A DNA stretch of 64,000 nucleotides from Litoreibacter janthinus (GTDB taxonomy: Bacteria > Pseudomonadota > Alphaproteobacteria > Rhodobacterales > Rhodobacteraceae). The position numbers and the translations under genes are program-made. How positions within the stretch are numbered: the first letter of the stretch is position 1; each line of letters opens with the position of its first letter. Shown one piece after another: positions 55,196-63,840 of the stretch. The DNA lies in contig NZ_FOYO01000001.1 of assembly GCF_900111945.1 (NCBI RefSeq), positions 658,251 through 722,250 on the forward strand, given 5' to 3'. A model generated the notes under the pieces. It was not told the origin of the DNA. It searched no databases and was given only the letters and a program-made list of their open reading frames with translations.

Positions 55196-56718
55196 GCTTG
55201 TCAAACTGTGGCGGGGCGGCAGTTGTCGCCCTGCTTCTGGTGCTGACACTTGGAACGTTGGGCGCAGTTGCGTGGCGGGCGGAAGAGGTGTCGGCGCTTT
55301 CCAAAAGCGACTGGTCTGCAATTCGGTTCACCCTTTGGCAGGCGGCTTTATCAGCAATTCTGAGCGCCATCTGCGCTATTCCCGTCGCGCGGGCACTGGC
55401 GCGGCGCCAGTTTCGCGGACGGTCGTTGCTTTTGACCGTTCTGGGTGCGCCCTTCATCTTGCCAGTGATCGTGGCGGTGCTCGGGCTTTTGGCTGTCTAT
55501 GGTCGGAGTGGATTTCTTTCAGATATCTTAGTTTCGGCAGGTTTAGAGCCTGTTACTATCTACGGCTGGCATGGTGTCATCCTGGCGCACGTGTTTTTCA
55601 ATCTGCCTTTGGCGACGCGGCTAATCTTGCAGGGGTGGCTTTCCATTCCGGCGGAAAGGTTTCGGCTGGCACAGTCTTTGGGTTTCAACTCAAGAGACAT
55701 TGCGCGACATCTGGAATGGCCAATGCTGCGAGAGGTATTGCCGGGCGTTGTGATGGTCATATTTCTCATCTGCACCACAAGCTTCGCCGTCGCGCTCGCC
55801 CTTGGTGGTGGACCAAAGGCGACGACGATTGAGTTGGCGATCTATCAAGCCTTCCGCTTCGACTTTGATCTCTCGAAAGCGGCGTTACTTGGGTTGGTGC
55901 AGTTTGCGATCTGCGCGGTTTTGGCTTTGACGTCATTGCTCATCTCGGTCCCGTCAGGGCAGGGCGCGGGACTGGACCGTGTTGTGCCACGCGATGACGG
56001 CTCGAAGGTTCTTGACGGCATCGTCATCGCCATCGTCACACTTTTCTTGATCACACCATTGGCCATGATCGTGATGAAAGGTCTTCCCGGATTGCCGGAA
56101 CTATCAATCTCGATACTGGTCGCGGCCTGGCGGTCTGTCTGGGTTGCGGTTGCTTCGGCAGGGCTGACGATCGGAATGGCTCTTGCATTAGCTTTGCTTG
56201 CTCTGAAATGGGGCCGAGGGGTTGAAGCTGTCGGCTATCTGTCTGTCGCGGCGTCACCATTGGTCATCGGAACAGGGCTTTTTATCCTCACCTACCGTTG
56301 GATAGACCCAGTCTTGCTGGCATTGCCTGTCACCATTGTGGTGAATGCGGCGATGAGTCTGCCTTTCACTTTGCGCGCTGTGTCACCTGCCATGAGGCAG
56401 GTTGAGGAAGATTTTGGCCGCCTTGCCACATCGCTGGGCCTGTCAGGCTGGGCGCGACTTCGGATCGTAATTTTGCCGCGACTGCGCCGACCGTTAGGTT
56501 TCGGTGCAGGGCTGGCTGCGGCACTATCCATGGGCGACTTGGGAGTCATAACTCTGTTTGCTGACCCGAGCCGTGCGACTTTGCCCTTGGCATTGTATAA
56601 CCTTATGACGGCCTACCGGATGGAGCAGGCCTTCGCGGCTGCGCTTGTCCTGCTTGTGCTTAGTCTGACCCTGTTCTGGCTGTTTGATCGTGGAGGGCGC
56701 GTTGATGCTGATCTTTGA
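55171..56718 (+). CDS. thiP: Thiamine ABC transporter permease
   Basis: 515 residues, about 12 helices in two permease halves. Each half carries an EAA-loop-like stretch (IPAERFRLAQSLGFNSRDIARHLEWPML; VEEDFGRLATSLGLSGWARLRIVILPRL). It forms the membrane channel of the thiamine importer with ThiQ. The ATG at 55171 lies inside thiB; GGAAG just upstream provides weak initiation, so coupling is likely. Confidence 0.93.
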   Translation: MAERVQPVSLSNCGGAAVVALLLVLTLGTLGAVAWRAEEVSALSKSDWSAIRFTLWQAALSAILSAICAIPVARALARRQFRGRSLLLTVLGAPFILPVIVAVLGLLAVYGRSGFLSDILVSAGLEPVTIYGWHGVILAHVFFNLPLATRLILQGWLSIPAERFRLAQSLGFNSRDIARHLEWPMLREVLPGVVMVIFLICTTSFAVALALGGGPKATTIELAIYQAFRFDFDLSKAALLGLVQFAICAVLALTSLLISVPSGQGAGLDRVVPRDDGSKVLDGIVIAIVTLFLITPLAMIVMKGLPGLPELSISILVAAWRSVWVAVASAGLTIGMALALALLALKWGRGVEAVGYLSVAASPLVIGTGLFILTYRWIDPVLLALPVTIVVNAAMSLPFTLRAVSPAMRQVEEDFGRLATSLGLSGWARLRIVILPRLRRPLGFGAGLAAALSMGDLGVITLFADPSRATLPLALYNLMTAYRMEQAFAAALVLLVLSLTLFWLFDRGGRVDADL

Positions 56719-57400
56719 AGACATCGAGATCCGGCAGGGTGATTTCGCGCTGAGGGCAAATCTCTCGATCGAAGCGGGTCTAAAAGTCTCCGTAATCGGC
56801 CCTTCAGGAGCAGGAAAGTCGACGCTCCTCTCGGCTTTGGGGGGCTTTGTTCCGATCTCCAGCGGTCGCATTCTATGGAACAACGAGGATATTACACACA
56901 CGGCCCCAGCGGCGCGACCTTTGGCGATGGTGTTCCAAGACAGCAATCTGTTTCCGCATTTGACTGTGGCACACAATGTCGGGCTGGGACTGAAGCCAAA
57001 CTTGAAATTAACCGCAGACGAGACAGCCCGAGTGGCGACCGCGCTGGCGCGCGTCGGGCTTGAAGGATTTTCGGGTCGCAAACCTGCTGCACTGTCGGGG
57101 GGGCAGCAAAGCCGCGTGGCGCTGGCGCGTGTGCTTCTGCGCGACAAGCCGATTATGGTTCTGGACGAGCCTTTCGCGGCGCTTGGACCTGCACTGCGAG
57201 TCGAGATGCTGTCGCTTGTCGCGGAAATCGCGCAGGAAAGGGGCCTGACGGTGCTCATGGTTACACACGATCCGAAGGATGCGCGGCAGTTGGATGGCAG
57301 CACGGTTCTTGTCGCAGATGGCGTGGCGCACGAGCCGGTCCTGACGGGCCCATTTCTAGATGCACCGCCAGAAGCGCTTCGGAAATATCTGGGAAGCTAG
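56705..57400 (+). CDS. thiQ: Thiamine ABC transporter ATP-binding protein
   Basis: 231 residues from ATG 56705 (GGAGG upstream; the frame from 56684 is longer but unsupported). Walker A GPSGAGKS, Q-loop VFQDSNLFPHLTV, signature LSGGQQSRVALAR, Walker B IMVLDEPF and H-loop VTHD are all intact. It energises ThiBP. It ends 44 bases before the convergent tRNA gene. Confidence 0.95.
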   Translation: MLIFEDIEIRQGDFALRANLSIEAGLKVSVIGPSGAGKSTLLSALGGFVPISSGRILWNNEDITHTAPAARPLAMVFQDSNLFPHLTVAHNVGLGLKPNLKLTADETARVATALARVGLEGFSGRKPAALSGGQQSRVALARVLLRDKPIMVLDEPFAALGPALRVEMLSLVAEIAQERGLTVLMVTHDPKDARQLDGSTVLVADGVAHEPVLTGPFLDAPPEALRKYLGS

Positions 57401-57444
57401 CGCCGTTAAACCGCGCAAACATACCAGTCTCGAAAGAGGAAAAG

Positions 57445-57520
57445 TGGTGAGCCCTGCAGGATTCGAACCTGCGACCCACTGATTAAAAGTCAGTTGCTCT
57501 ACCAACTGAGCTAAGGGCCC
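57445..57520 (-). tRNA. tRNA-Lys (UUU)
   Basis: 76 bases including an encoded CCA. Minus strand begins GGGCCCTTAGCTCAGTTGG and ends with the TGC AGG TTCGAATCC T-loop and GGGCTCACCA. Acceptor stem of seven pairs (one G-U), D-arm AGCTCAGTTGGTAGAGC, anticodon loop CTTTTAA with anticodon UUU, T-arm with GTTCGAATC. Decodes AAA/AAG. Confidence 0.97.
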
Positions 57521-57531
57521 ACTGAGGGGTC

Positions 57532-57560
57532 TACTTAGAAAGGTCGCCCTATAGGGTCAA
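57532..57560 (-). promoter_or_regulatory. Promoter of tRNA-Lys
   Basis: Minus strand: TTGACC (57560-57555), 17-base spacer, TAAGTA (57537-57532). The gene starts 12 bases further on, after GACCCCTCAGT, a GC-rich discriminator typical of stringently controlled stable RNA. Confidence 0.6.
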
Positions 57561-57627
57561 CCCCCAAAACTATGTGAATCTTCACTGCGTCTTCCATTGT
57601 GTCAAAGCCGAGGGTATATCGCGGCTT

Positions 57628-58464
57628 ATGCAACACGCAGATGCCCCTCTTGGCCTGCCCTTCATGAAAATGCACGGGCTGGGCAATGACTTCGTGGTTA
57701 TTGACCAACGAGGCAACGATATCACTGTATCTGCCACGCTTGCCCGTGCCCTTGGCGACCGCCATCGCGGTGTTGGCTTTGACCAACTGGCAGTTCTTGA
57801 TGATGTTGTGGGCGCTGATATCGGGCTGACGTTTTTTAACTCCGACGGCTCCACAGCAGGGGCATGTGGCAACGCGACCCGCTGTGTCGCCCGATTCGAG
57901 ATGTCACGGCGGGGAATCAGTGCATTGGTGCTGAAGACCGAACGCGGGTTGTTGAGGGCCGAAGATGCTGGCGATGGTCTCACGCGCGTTAATATGGGCG
58001 CGCCATTGCTGGAATGGCGTGACGTGCCGCTCGCCCGCGAAATGGACACGCTTGAGCTGCCGATTGAGGGCGGGCCAACTGCCACTGGTATGGGCAATCC
58101 GCATTGCACCTTTTTCGTGGAGGATGCGGACTCTATCGACCTTGCATCATTCGGCCCCGCGCACGAGCATCACCCGCTATTTCCGGAGCGGACAAACGTT
58201 CAGGTCGCTCAGCTAGTTGGTGATAACCACCTGCGTATGCGCGTCTGGGAACGTGGCGTGGGCGTCACGCTGGCCTCTGGGTCGTCCTCGTGTGCGACTG
58301 CGGTCGCTGCTGCGCGTCGCGGACTAACAGGTCGCCAGGTTCGCATTGATCTGGATGGTGGTCGCATCGACATCGACTGGCGTGACGATGGCGTCTGGAT
58401 GACCGGCCCGACTGCACATGTTTTCTCTGGTCATTTGACGCCCGAGTTTTTGGCATCGCTATGA
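57628..58464 (+). CDS. dapF: Diaminopimelate epimerase
   Basis: 278 residues. DapF interconverts LL- and meso-diaminopimelate for lysine and peptidoglycan. The two catalytic cysteines are C80 ([16 protein letters not shown]) and C222 ([11 protein letters not shown]). [13 protein letters not shown] opens the fold. ATG 57628 is chosen; no ribosome site sits at normal distance, and TATATC ends seven bases upstream, hinting at a leaderless transcript. It is coupled to mtaB by ATGA. Confidence 0.95.
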   Translation: MQHADAPLGLPFMKMHGLGNDFVVIDQRGNDITVSATLARALGDRHRGVGFDQLAVLDDVVGADIGLTFFNSDGSTAGACGNATRCVARFEMSRRGISALVLKTERGLLRAEDAGDGLTRVNMGAPLLEWRDVPLAREMDTLELPIEGGPTATGMGNPHCTFFVEDADSIDLASFGPAHEHHPLFPERTNVQVAQLVGDNHLRMRVWERGVGVTLASGSSSCATAVAAARRGLTGRQVRIDLDGGRIDIDWRDDGVWMTGPTAHVFSGHLTPEFLASL

Positions 58465-59693
58465 AGCCGCCGATTTTTTCCACCCACGGGTGCCGCCTGA
58501 ACGCCTATGAGACCGAGGCCATGCGCGACTTGACACAAGGCCAAGAAAACTTGGTCGTGGTGAACACCTGCGCGGTGACTGCCGAGGCCGTGCGCAAAGC
58601 GCGCCAAGACATCCGGAAGCTGCGCCGAGAAAACCCCGATGCACGACTTGTGGTCACCGGCTGCGCCGCGCAAACCGAGCCAGAAACGTTCTCTAACATG
58701 GCCGAAGTCGACAATGTCATCGGCAACACCGAGAAGATGAATCGCGCCACATGGGGCTTCCTGCCCGACACCGAGAAAGTGCAGGTCGACGACATCATGA
58801 GCGTCGAGGAAACCGCAGGTCACCTGATCGACGGTTTCGGCACCCGTGCCCGGGCTTACGTGCAAGTCCAGAACGGCTGCGACCACCGCTGCACCTTCTG
58901 CATCATCCCCTACGGTCGCGGCAATTCGCGTTCCGTTCCGGCAGGCGTGGTTGTCGACCAAATCAAACGCTTGGTCGACAAGGGCTACAACGAAGTCGTG
59001 TTGACCGGTGTCGATCTCACTTCTTGGGGCGCCGATCTTCCTGCCGCGCCTCAGTTGGGTGATTTGGTTCTGCGCATCCTCAAACTGGTTCCAGACTTGC
59101 CGCGATTGCGCATCTCCTCCATCGACAGCATCGAGGTTGACGAGGCGCTAATGCTGGCCATCGCGACCGAGCCACGTTTGATGCCTCACCTGCATCTCAG
59201 CTTGCAGGCCGGCGACAACATGATCCTGAAACGAATGAAGCGCCGCCACCTGCGTGACGATGCGATCAAGTTTTGCGAGGACGCGCGCAAGCTGCGCCCA
59301 GATATGACCTATGGCGCCGACATCATCGCGGGTTTCCCGACCGAGACTGACGCCATGTTCGAAAATTCGCTGAAGCTGGTTAAGGATTGTGACCTCACTT
59401 GGCTGCACATTTTCCCTTATTCCGCCCGCGAGGGCACGCCTGCTGCGAAGATGCCGGCGGTGAACGGGAAAGTCATCAAAGCCCGTGCCGCGCTTTTGCG
59501 GGCCGCCGGTGAGGCGCAGGTTCAAAAGCACCTCGCTTCGCGCGTGGGCCACAGCCACCACGTGCTGATGGAAAACCCGCGCATGGGTCGGACGGAACAG
59601 TTCACCGAAACGCTGTTTGAAACTGACCAACCAGTCGGTCAAATCATCCCCGCCCGAATTATCGGGACTGAGGGCAACCAGCTGCGCGCATGA
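58461..59693 (+). CDS. mtaB: tRNA t6A37 methylthiotransferase
   Basis: 410 residues, radical-SAM methylthiotransferase converting t6A37 to ms2t6A in ANN-decoding tRNAs. The N-terminal cluster cysteines are C11 (THGCRLN), C37 ([11 protein letters not shown]) and C68 ([11 protein letters not shown]). The SAM cluster is C140, C144, C147 ([17 protein letters not shown]). [24 protein letters not shown] and the C-terminal TRAM-like [16 protein letters not shown] follow. It is coupled to dapF and to the next GST gene. Confidence 0.94.
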   Translation: MKPPIFSTHGCRLNAYETEAMRDLTQGQENLVVVNTCAVTAEAVRKARQDIRKLRRENPDARLVVTGCAAQTEPETFSNMAEVDNVIGNTEKMNRATWGFLPDTEKVQVDDIMSVEETAGHLIDGFGTRARAYVQVQNGCDHRCTFCIIPYGRGNSRSVPAGVVVDQIKRLVDKGYNEVVLTGVDLTSWGADLPAAPQLGDLVLRILKLVPDLPRLRISSIDSIEVDEALMLAIATEPRLMPHLHLSLQAGDNMILKRMKRRHLRDDAIKFCEDARKLRPDMTYGADIIAGFPTETDAMFENSLKLVKDCDLTWLHIFPYSAREGTPAAKMPAVNGKVIKARAALLRAAGEAQVQKHLASRVGHSHHVLMENPRMGRTEQFTETLFETDQPVGQIIPARIIGTEGNQLRA

Positions 59694-60334
59694 GCGCGGT
59701 TCTCTATAGTTTCCGGCGATGCCCCTATGCGATGAGGGCACGGCTGGCGATTTTTACTGCTGGTTTACAAATCGAGCACCGCGAAATCCTGCTTCGCGAT
59801 AAGGCACCTGAATTTCTGCAAGCTTCACCCAAAGGCACCGTACCTGTGGTTGTCTATGACGGCACTGTCATTGAAGAGAGCCTGGATGTGATGCTTTGGG
59901 CGTTGCAGCAAAACGACCCTGAAAACTGGCTTTGCGGCTCGGATGCAAGCCTTGACTTGATCGCGCAGAATGACGGTCCATTCAAACAGGCACTGGACCG
60001 ATACAAGTATGCCAGCCGTCACGACGGTAATCCTGAAAAATGGCGCGTGATCGGGGCGGAGACGCTTGTTGAATACGATACTGCTCTTGGACAATCACCC
60101 TATCTTTTAGGCAGCAAGCCTAGGCTAGCCGACATGGCAATTTTCCCGTTTGTCCGCCAGTTTGCGAACACTGACCGAACATGGTTCGACACGCAAAGCT
60201 GGCCGCATCTGCATCGCTGGTTGAACGAACACCTCGCCTCAGATCGATTCGCTTCGATCATGAAGAAATACCCCAAATGGCAGGCAGGTGACCCGCCAAC
60301 GCTTGCGCGAACGGCACAACCTCGCCAAGGATAG
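59690..60334 (+). CDS. Glutathione S-transferase/glutaredoxin-like protein
   Basis: 214 residues. The N-terminal thioredoxin fold opens YSFRRCPYAMRARLAIFTAGL with a CPYA glutaredoxin-like site, followed by ASPKGTVPVVVYDGTVIEESLDVMLWAL. The helical C-terminal domain includes PRLADMAIFPFVRQFANTDRTWF. A cysteine-bearing active site suggests thiol-transfer rather than ordinary GST chemistry. Coupled to mtaB by ATGA. Confidence 0.87.
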   Translation: MSAVLYSFRRCPYAMRARLAIFTAGLQIEHREILLRDKAPEFLQASPKGTVPVVVYDGTVIEESLDVMLWALQQNDPENWLCGSDASLDLIAQNDGPFKQALDRYKYASRHDGNPEKWRVIGAETLVEYDTALGQSPYLLGSKPRLADMAIFPFVRQFANTDRTWFDTQSWPHLHRWLNEHLASDRFASIMKKYPKWQAGDPPTLARTAQPRQG

Positions 60335-60338
60335 CGCC

Positions 60339-60971
60339 ATGCATCCGAACCCTGCTTTCCGCCAAATTCCCGATAGCCAGAACATTGGCTTTGCCCGCGA
60401 GCGCGGGTTCGGAACACTCGCCATCAACGGGGAGGACGGTCCGCTTACTGCCCATATCCCTTTCCTGCTGTCGAAGAGCGGCAAGCAGGCGGAGTTGCAC
60501 CTTGTGCGTTCCAATCCGATTGCGCGCGCGTGCTCGTCGAAACAACGGGCCGTCATCACGATTGTCGGGCCAGACAGCTATATTTCTCCAGATTGGTACG
60601 GTGTCGAGGATCAGGTGCCGACTTGGAACTATGTAGCCGTCCGGATAAGCGGCATTCTTAGTCCACTGCCTCAGGATAACTTGCACCCCCTGCTTGACCG
60701 TCTTTCCGCGCATTTCGAAGCGCAATTGTTGCCTAAGCCCCCTTGGACATCGGCCAAGATGTCCGAAGGTGTGATGGAGCGGATGATGCGTCAAATTCGG
60801 CCGTTCCACTTTGATGTGGCGCGGATCGACGGGACGTGGAAACTTGGTCAGAACAAGCCCGACAATGCTAGGACAAGTGCAGCTGATTACGTTGCGGGGT
60901 ATGGCATAGGGCAAGATACGAAAATGCTGTCCGCGCTTATGCGCGGGGCCAAACCGGAGACTTCCAAATGA
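60339..60971 (+). CDS. PaiB-family FMN-binding negative regulator-like protein
   Basis: 210 residues from ATG 60339 (AAGGA upstream), a split-barrel flavin fold: MHPNPAFRQ opening, GFGTLAINGEDGPLTAHIPFLL, HLVRSNPIARA, GPDSYISPDWYG, VPTWNYVAVRISG and WKLGQNKPDNAR. PaiB in Bacillus was first reported to influence sporulation and protease genes, but most homologues are uncharacterised flavoproteins. Coupled to the next GST by ATGA. A frame from 60288 is unsupported. Confidence 0.88.
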   Translation: MHPNPAFRQIPDSQNIGFARERGFGTLAINGEDGPLTAHIPFLLSKSGKQAELHLVRSNPIARACSSKQRAVITIVGPDSYISPDWYGVEDQVPTWNYVAVRISGILSPLPQDNLHPLLDRLSAHFEAQLLPKPPWTSAKMSEGVMERMMRQIRPFHFDVARIDGTWKLGQNKPDNARTSAADYVAGYGIGQDTKMLSALMRGAKPETSK

Positions 60972-61582
60972 AATTCTTTACCAGCCCCACATCCCCTTAT
61001 GTGCGCAAAGTGCTTGTAATATTGCGCGAGACTGACCAGCTCAAAGATGTCGAAATGGTCGCTGCCGGTGGCACCCCGATTGATCCAGGCACCATTCCGC
61101 GCGAGTTGAATCCGCTTGGTAAAATTCCTGCACTTGCGCTCGATAATGGGCAGCCGCTGTACGACAGCCGTGTAATCTGCCGCTTTTTCGATGACCGCGC
61201 GAAGTCAGGGCTCTACGGCAAGGGTAATGAGACTTGGCAGCTACAAACGCTGGAAGCGACAGGTGATGGTATCCTCGATGCAGCGATCCTAATGGTTTAC
61301 GAGGCGCGCGTCCGCCCTGAGGACAAGCAATATGCCGAATGGACTGAAGCGCAGTGGCGGAAGATCGACACCGCACTCGACGCGTTGGAAAACCACTGGA
61401 TCGACATTCTGTCTTGGGATCTTCTCAACATTGGTCAAATCGCCATCGGTTGTGCTTTGGGATATCTCGATTTGCGCCATGCAGACCGTAGCTGGCGCGA
61501 GAGTCGTACTAAACTTGCGGAGTGGGAAGCTGGTTTCGCTAAACGCGACAGCATGGTCGCAACTGTGCCGCCCGCCGCCTGA
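60968..61582 (+). CDS. Glutathione S-transferase family protein
   Basis: 204 residues. FTSPTSPYVRKVLVILRETDQL carries the SPYV N-terminal site, NPLGKIPALALDNGQPLYDSRVICRFFD the glutathione-binding loop, and a helical domain follows with AIGCALGYLDLRHADRSWRE. This is the third GST-fold gene in the window. Coupled to PaiB; the GNAT gene follows three bases later, so mtaB to GNAT is probably one transcript. Confidence 0.88.
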   Translation: MKFFTSPTSPYVRKVLVILRETDQLKDVEMVAAGGTPIDPGTIPRELNPLGKIPALALDNGQPLYDSRVICRFFDDRAKSGLYGKGNETWQLQTLEATGDGILDAAILMVYEARVRPEDKQYAEWTEAQWRKIDTALDALENHWIDILSWDLLNIGQIAIGCALGYLDLRHADRSWRESRTKLAEWEAGFAKRDSMVATVPPAA

Positions 61583-61585
61583 AAC

Positions 61586-62005
61586 ATGGCCACGATCGCG
61601 CGCACGCGAGATATCGCCACTTGTCTAAAGATCAGGCGGGTGGTGTTTATCGACGGGCAGAACGTGCCTGAGGACGAAGAGGTCGACGGCGAGGATCCGA
61701 CCTGTCGCCACTATCTGGCGCATGTGGATGGCGTGCCTGCGGCGACTGCCCGAGTGAAGTCTCTGGGCGACCGCGCCAAAATTCAGCGTGTTGCCGTGCT
61801 AGACGAATATCGAGGCACAGGTCTCGGGGCAGAACTCATGCGCTTTGTTTTGGACGATCTTCGGGAGGAGTTCGAAGCCGCGATACTTGGATCGCAAAGT
61901 CACGCCATCGGCTTTTATGAGAAACTCGGGTTTGCAGCGTTTGGCACGGAATATGACGATGCGGGAATTCCGCATCGTGACATGACGTGCAACTTGGTGG
62001 GCTAG
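61586..62005 (+). CDS. GNAT-family N-acetyltransferase
   Basis: 139 residues, ElaA/GNAT fold. The acetyl-CoA loop is visible as VAVLDEYRGTGLGAELMRFVLDDL (R-x-x-G-x-G), followed by LGSQSHAIGFYEKLGFAAFGTEYDDAGIPHRDM, a stretch typical of the YjcF/ElaA branch. The acceptor is unknown. It shares CTAG with the convergent gene. Confidence 0.88.
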   Translation: MATIARTRDIATCLKIRRVVFIDGQNVPEDEEVDGEDPTCRHYLAHVDGVPAATARVKSLGDRAKIQRVAVLDEYRGTGLGAELMRFVLDDLREEFEAAILGSQSHAIGFYEKLGFAAFGTEYDDAGIPHRDMTCNLVG

Positions 62006-62574
62006 TTGGTGTGATGGCGACCCATCATCGATTCGTGCACTGATTGCATGCCGCGAGCTGCCAGATCGCTGACTTCTGCCGCGTGGGTCTGCAAGGCTTC
62101 TACCATTTTCGGGTCATCCGAAGTTTGCGTTACGATCAACCCAAAATCTGTGGGCTCGATCTCGGTGGAAATTCGGTCAGGATGCGCAAACAGGTAATCT
62201 AGCGTCGGGCTTTGGATCGGAACCTGCGGGTCTCGCTGACTATCGACGCGGTCAATCATCCCTACAGCATGGTTAAACAGAGCTTCGAGCAGGGCAGGGT
62301 CTTTGGTCTCGGTGAGTGTTCTGATGCCGTTCGGCAGGTTTGTTACGCTACGGGTGAGCGCGCGGTGCTCGGTGAACAGCGCGCGCAGATCTTCGACCTC
62401 CTCGGGCGTGGTGTCCCTGCCATTCAGCATGGGCATGCGCACTTCGTCGTGCGTCTGAGCGTTGCCGCCGTGGTGGCCCGACATCATTCCGTGCTGGGCA
62501 ATAGCCCCGCCCCAATTCCAAGCAGCAGCAGCTATAACACCGAGGCTGATAATCACGATCACCACGCGTTTCAT
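62002..62574 (-). CDS. Exported or membrane-anchored His/Met-rich protein, unknown function
   Basis: 190 residues with an N-terminal hydrophobic segment (VVIVIISLGVIAAAAW, signal or anchor). Near the N-terminus is a His/Met patch (HGMMSGHHGGNAQTHDEVRM) suited to metal such as copper, then a helical region (TTPEEVEDLRALFTEHRALTRSV), LPNGIRTLTETKD, and TQTSDDPKMVEALQTHAAEVSDLAARGMQSVHESM. A C-terminal HH (GRHH) ends it. I recall similar unnamed roseobacter proteins but no function. Confidence 0.75.
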   Translation of the reverse strand: MKRVVIVIISLGVIAAAAWNWGGAIAQHGMMSGHHGGNAQTHDEVRMPMLNGRDTTPEEVEDLRALFTEHRALTRSVTNLPNGIRTLTETKDPALLEALFNHAVGMIDRVDSQRDPQVPIQSPTLDYLFAHPDRISTEIEPTDFGLIVTQTSDDPKMVEALQTHAAEVSDLAARGMQSVHESMMGRHHTN

Positions 62575-62669
62575 TAATTGGTGCTCCCAAATCCCGTCTC
62601 GACACGGAGCAACTATAAGATGCGACGAAGCCGATAGCCACAGCGTCTTAGGTTGCGCAAACGGTAACC

Positions 62670-63125
62670 CTATCGCAAACGCAACTGCCGATGAGCTTCA
62701 GCAAGAGCGATTCCGGCCGAGATGGCGACGTTCAAGCTACGACCACCTCCTGGCATCGCGATCTTTACCCGTGCCCCTGCGGCCTCATGAACATGGTCGG
62801 GGACTCCAGCACTCTCGCGCCCGACCAGCAGGCAGTCACCCGGCTGAAACGAAAAATCCCACAGATCTGTAGCGCCTTTGGTCGTAAGCAAGACCAAACG
62901 ACCGGGTTTGGTGTCTTCGAAGGCCTGCCAACTGTCATGGTGACGAACATCTGCTTTTTCAGCGTAATCCAACGCGCGAGTTTTCAGTAATTTCAAAGAA
63001 AACGGGAACCCGCAGGGTTCGATCACGTGGACGGGTGCGTCAAAACACACCCCCAACCGAACCAGCGAGCCTAAATTAGGCGCTAAATCCGGTTCAAACG
63101 CAGCAATTTGGACATAGTGCGACAA
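62670..63125 (-). CDS. trmL: tRNA (cytidine/uridine-34 2'-O)-methyltransferase, SPOUT family
   Basis: 151 residues, the minimal SPOUT/SpoU knot that methylates the wobble ribose of leucine tRNAs. Knot motifs: APNLGSLVRLGVCF, LLVGRESAGVPDHVHEAA, RVKIAMPGGGRSLNVAISAGIALAEA. The start is TTG at 63125 with AAGGGA upstream. Size and motif order match TrmL. Confidence 0.92.
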   Translation of the reverse strand: MSHYVQIAAFEPDLAPNLGSLVRLGVCFDAPVHVIEPCGFPFSLKLLKTRALDYAEKADVRHHDSWQAFEDTKPGRLVLLTTKGATDLWDFSFQPGDCLLVGRESAGVPDHVHEAAGARVKIAMPGGGRSLNVAISAGIALAEAHRQLRLR

Positions 63126-63161
63126 ATGGCTTCCCTTACAGTGCTTTCATGGGTGGACGTG

Positions 63162-63204
63162 GAGGGCGCTTAGAATATATCTAGCCCCGATATCCTGCGC
63201 CCTC
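63162..63204. repeat. Inverted repeat in the petA leader
   Basis: GAGGGCGC (63162-63169) and GCGCCCTC (63197-63204) are perfect eight-base arms around an AT-rich spacer (TTAGAATATATCTAG...) that contains an ATATAT -10-like run. It lies in the 137-base gap before petA and may be an operator over the petABC promoter. Confidence 0.4.
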
Positions 63205-63262
63205 GGTGCGGATTCTTCAATTTTACCGGCCGCACAAGCGGTCCGACAAGGGAGAAGTTCTC

Positions 63263-63826
63263 GTGTCCCACGCAGACGACCACAGCGGCGCCACCCGTCG
63301 CGACTTCCTGTACTACGCCACAGCTGGCGCTGGTGCAGTAACGACAGGGGCCGCCGTTTGGCCTCTGGTCAACCAGATGAACCCTTCCGCTGACGTGCAG
63401 GCCCTCGCCTCCATCGACGTTGACGTTTCCGGCGTAGAGCCTGGCACCCAGTTGACAGTCAAGTGGCTGGGTAAGCCGGTTTTTATCCGCCGCCGTACTG
63501 CGGACGAGATCGAAGCCGCCCGCGCTGTCGCGTTGTCGGATTTGCCTGACACCGGCGCAGAGAATAACAACCTTGGCCCGGAGGCAGACGCCGAAGACCA
63601 AAACCGGACGCTGGACGAAGACGGCGAATGGCTGGTCATGATCGGCGTTTGTACACACCTTGGCTGTGTGCCGCTGGGTGATGCAGGCGAATTCGGCGGC
63701 TGGTTCTGCCCATGCCACGGATCGCACTACGACACCGCTGGGCGTATCCGCAAAGGTCCCGCACCGCGCAACCTGCTGGTGCCTGTCGCTCAATTCACGT
63801 CGCCTGACGTGCTGAAACTCGGTTAA
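63263..63826 (+). CDS. petA: Ubiquinol-cytochrome c reductase Rieske iron-sulfur subunit
   Basis: 187 residues from GTG 63263 (AGGGAG upstream), the Rhodobacter length. One membrane anchor with a Tat-like start ([21 protein letters not shown]). The 2Fe-2S ligands are C130 and H132 (CTHLGC) and C149 and H152 (CPCHGSHYD), with the disulphide pair C135/C151. It moves electrons from ubiquinol to cytochrome c1 in the bc1 complex. The frame starting at 63206 lacks a ribosome site. petB follows 14 bases later. Confidence 0.96.
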   Translation: MSHADDHSGATRRDFLYYATAGAGAVTTGAAVWPLVNQMNPSADVQALASIDVDVSGVEPGTQLTVKWLGKPVFIRRRTADEIEAARAVALSDLPDTGAENNNLGPEADAEDQNRTLDEDGEWLVMIGVCTHLGCVPLGDAGEFGGWFCPCHGSHYDTAGRIRKGPAPRNLLVPVAQFTSPDVLKLG

Positions 63827-63840
63827 GGGAGAAAACACTC

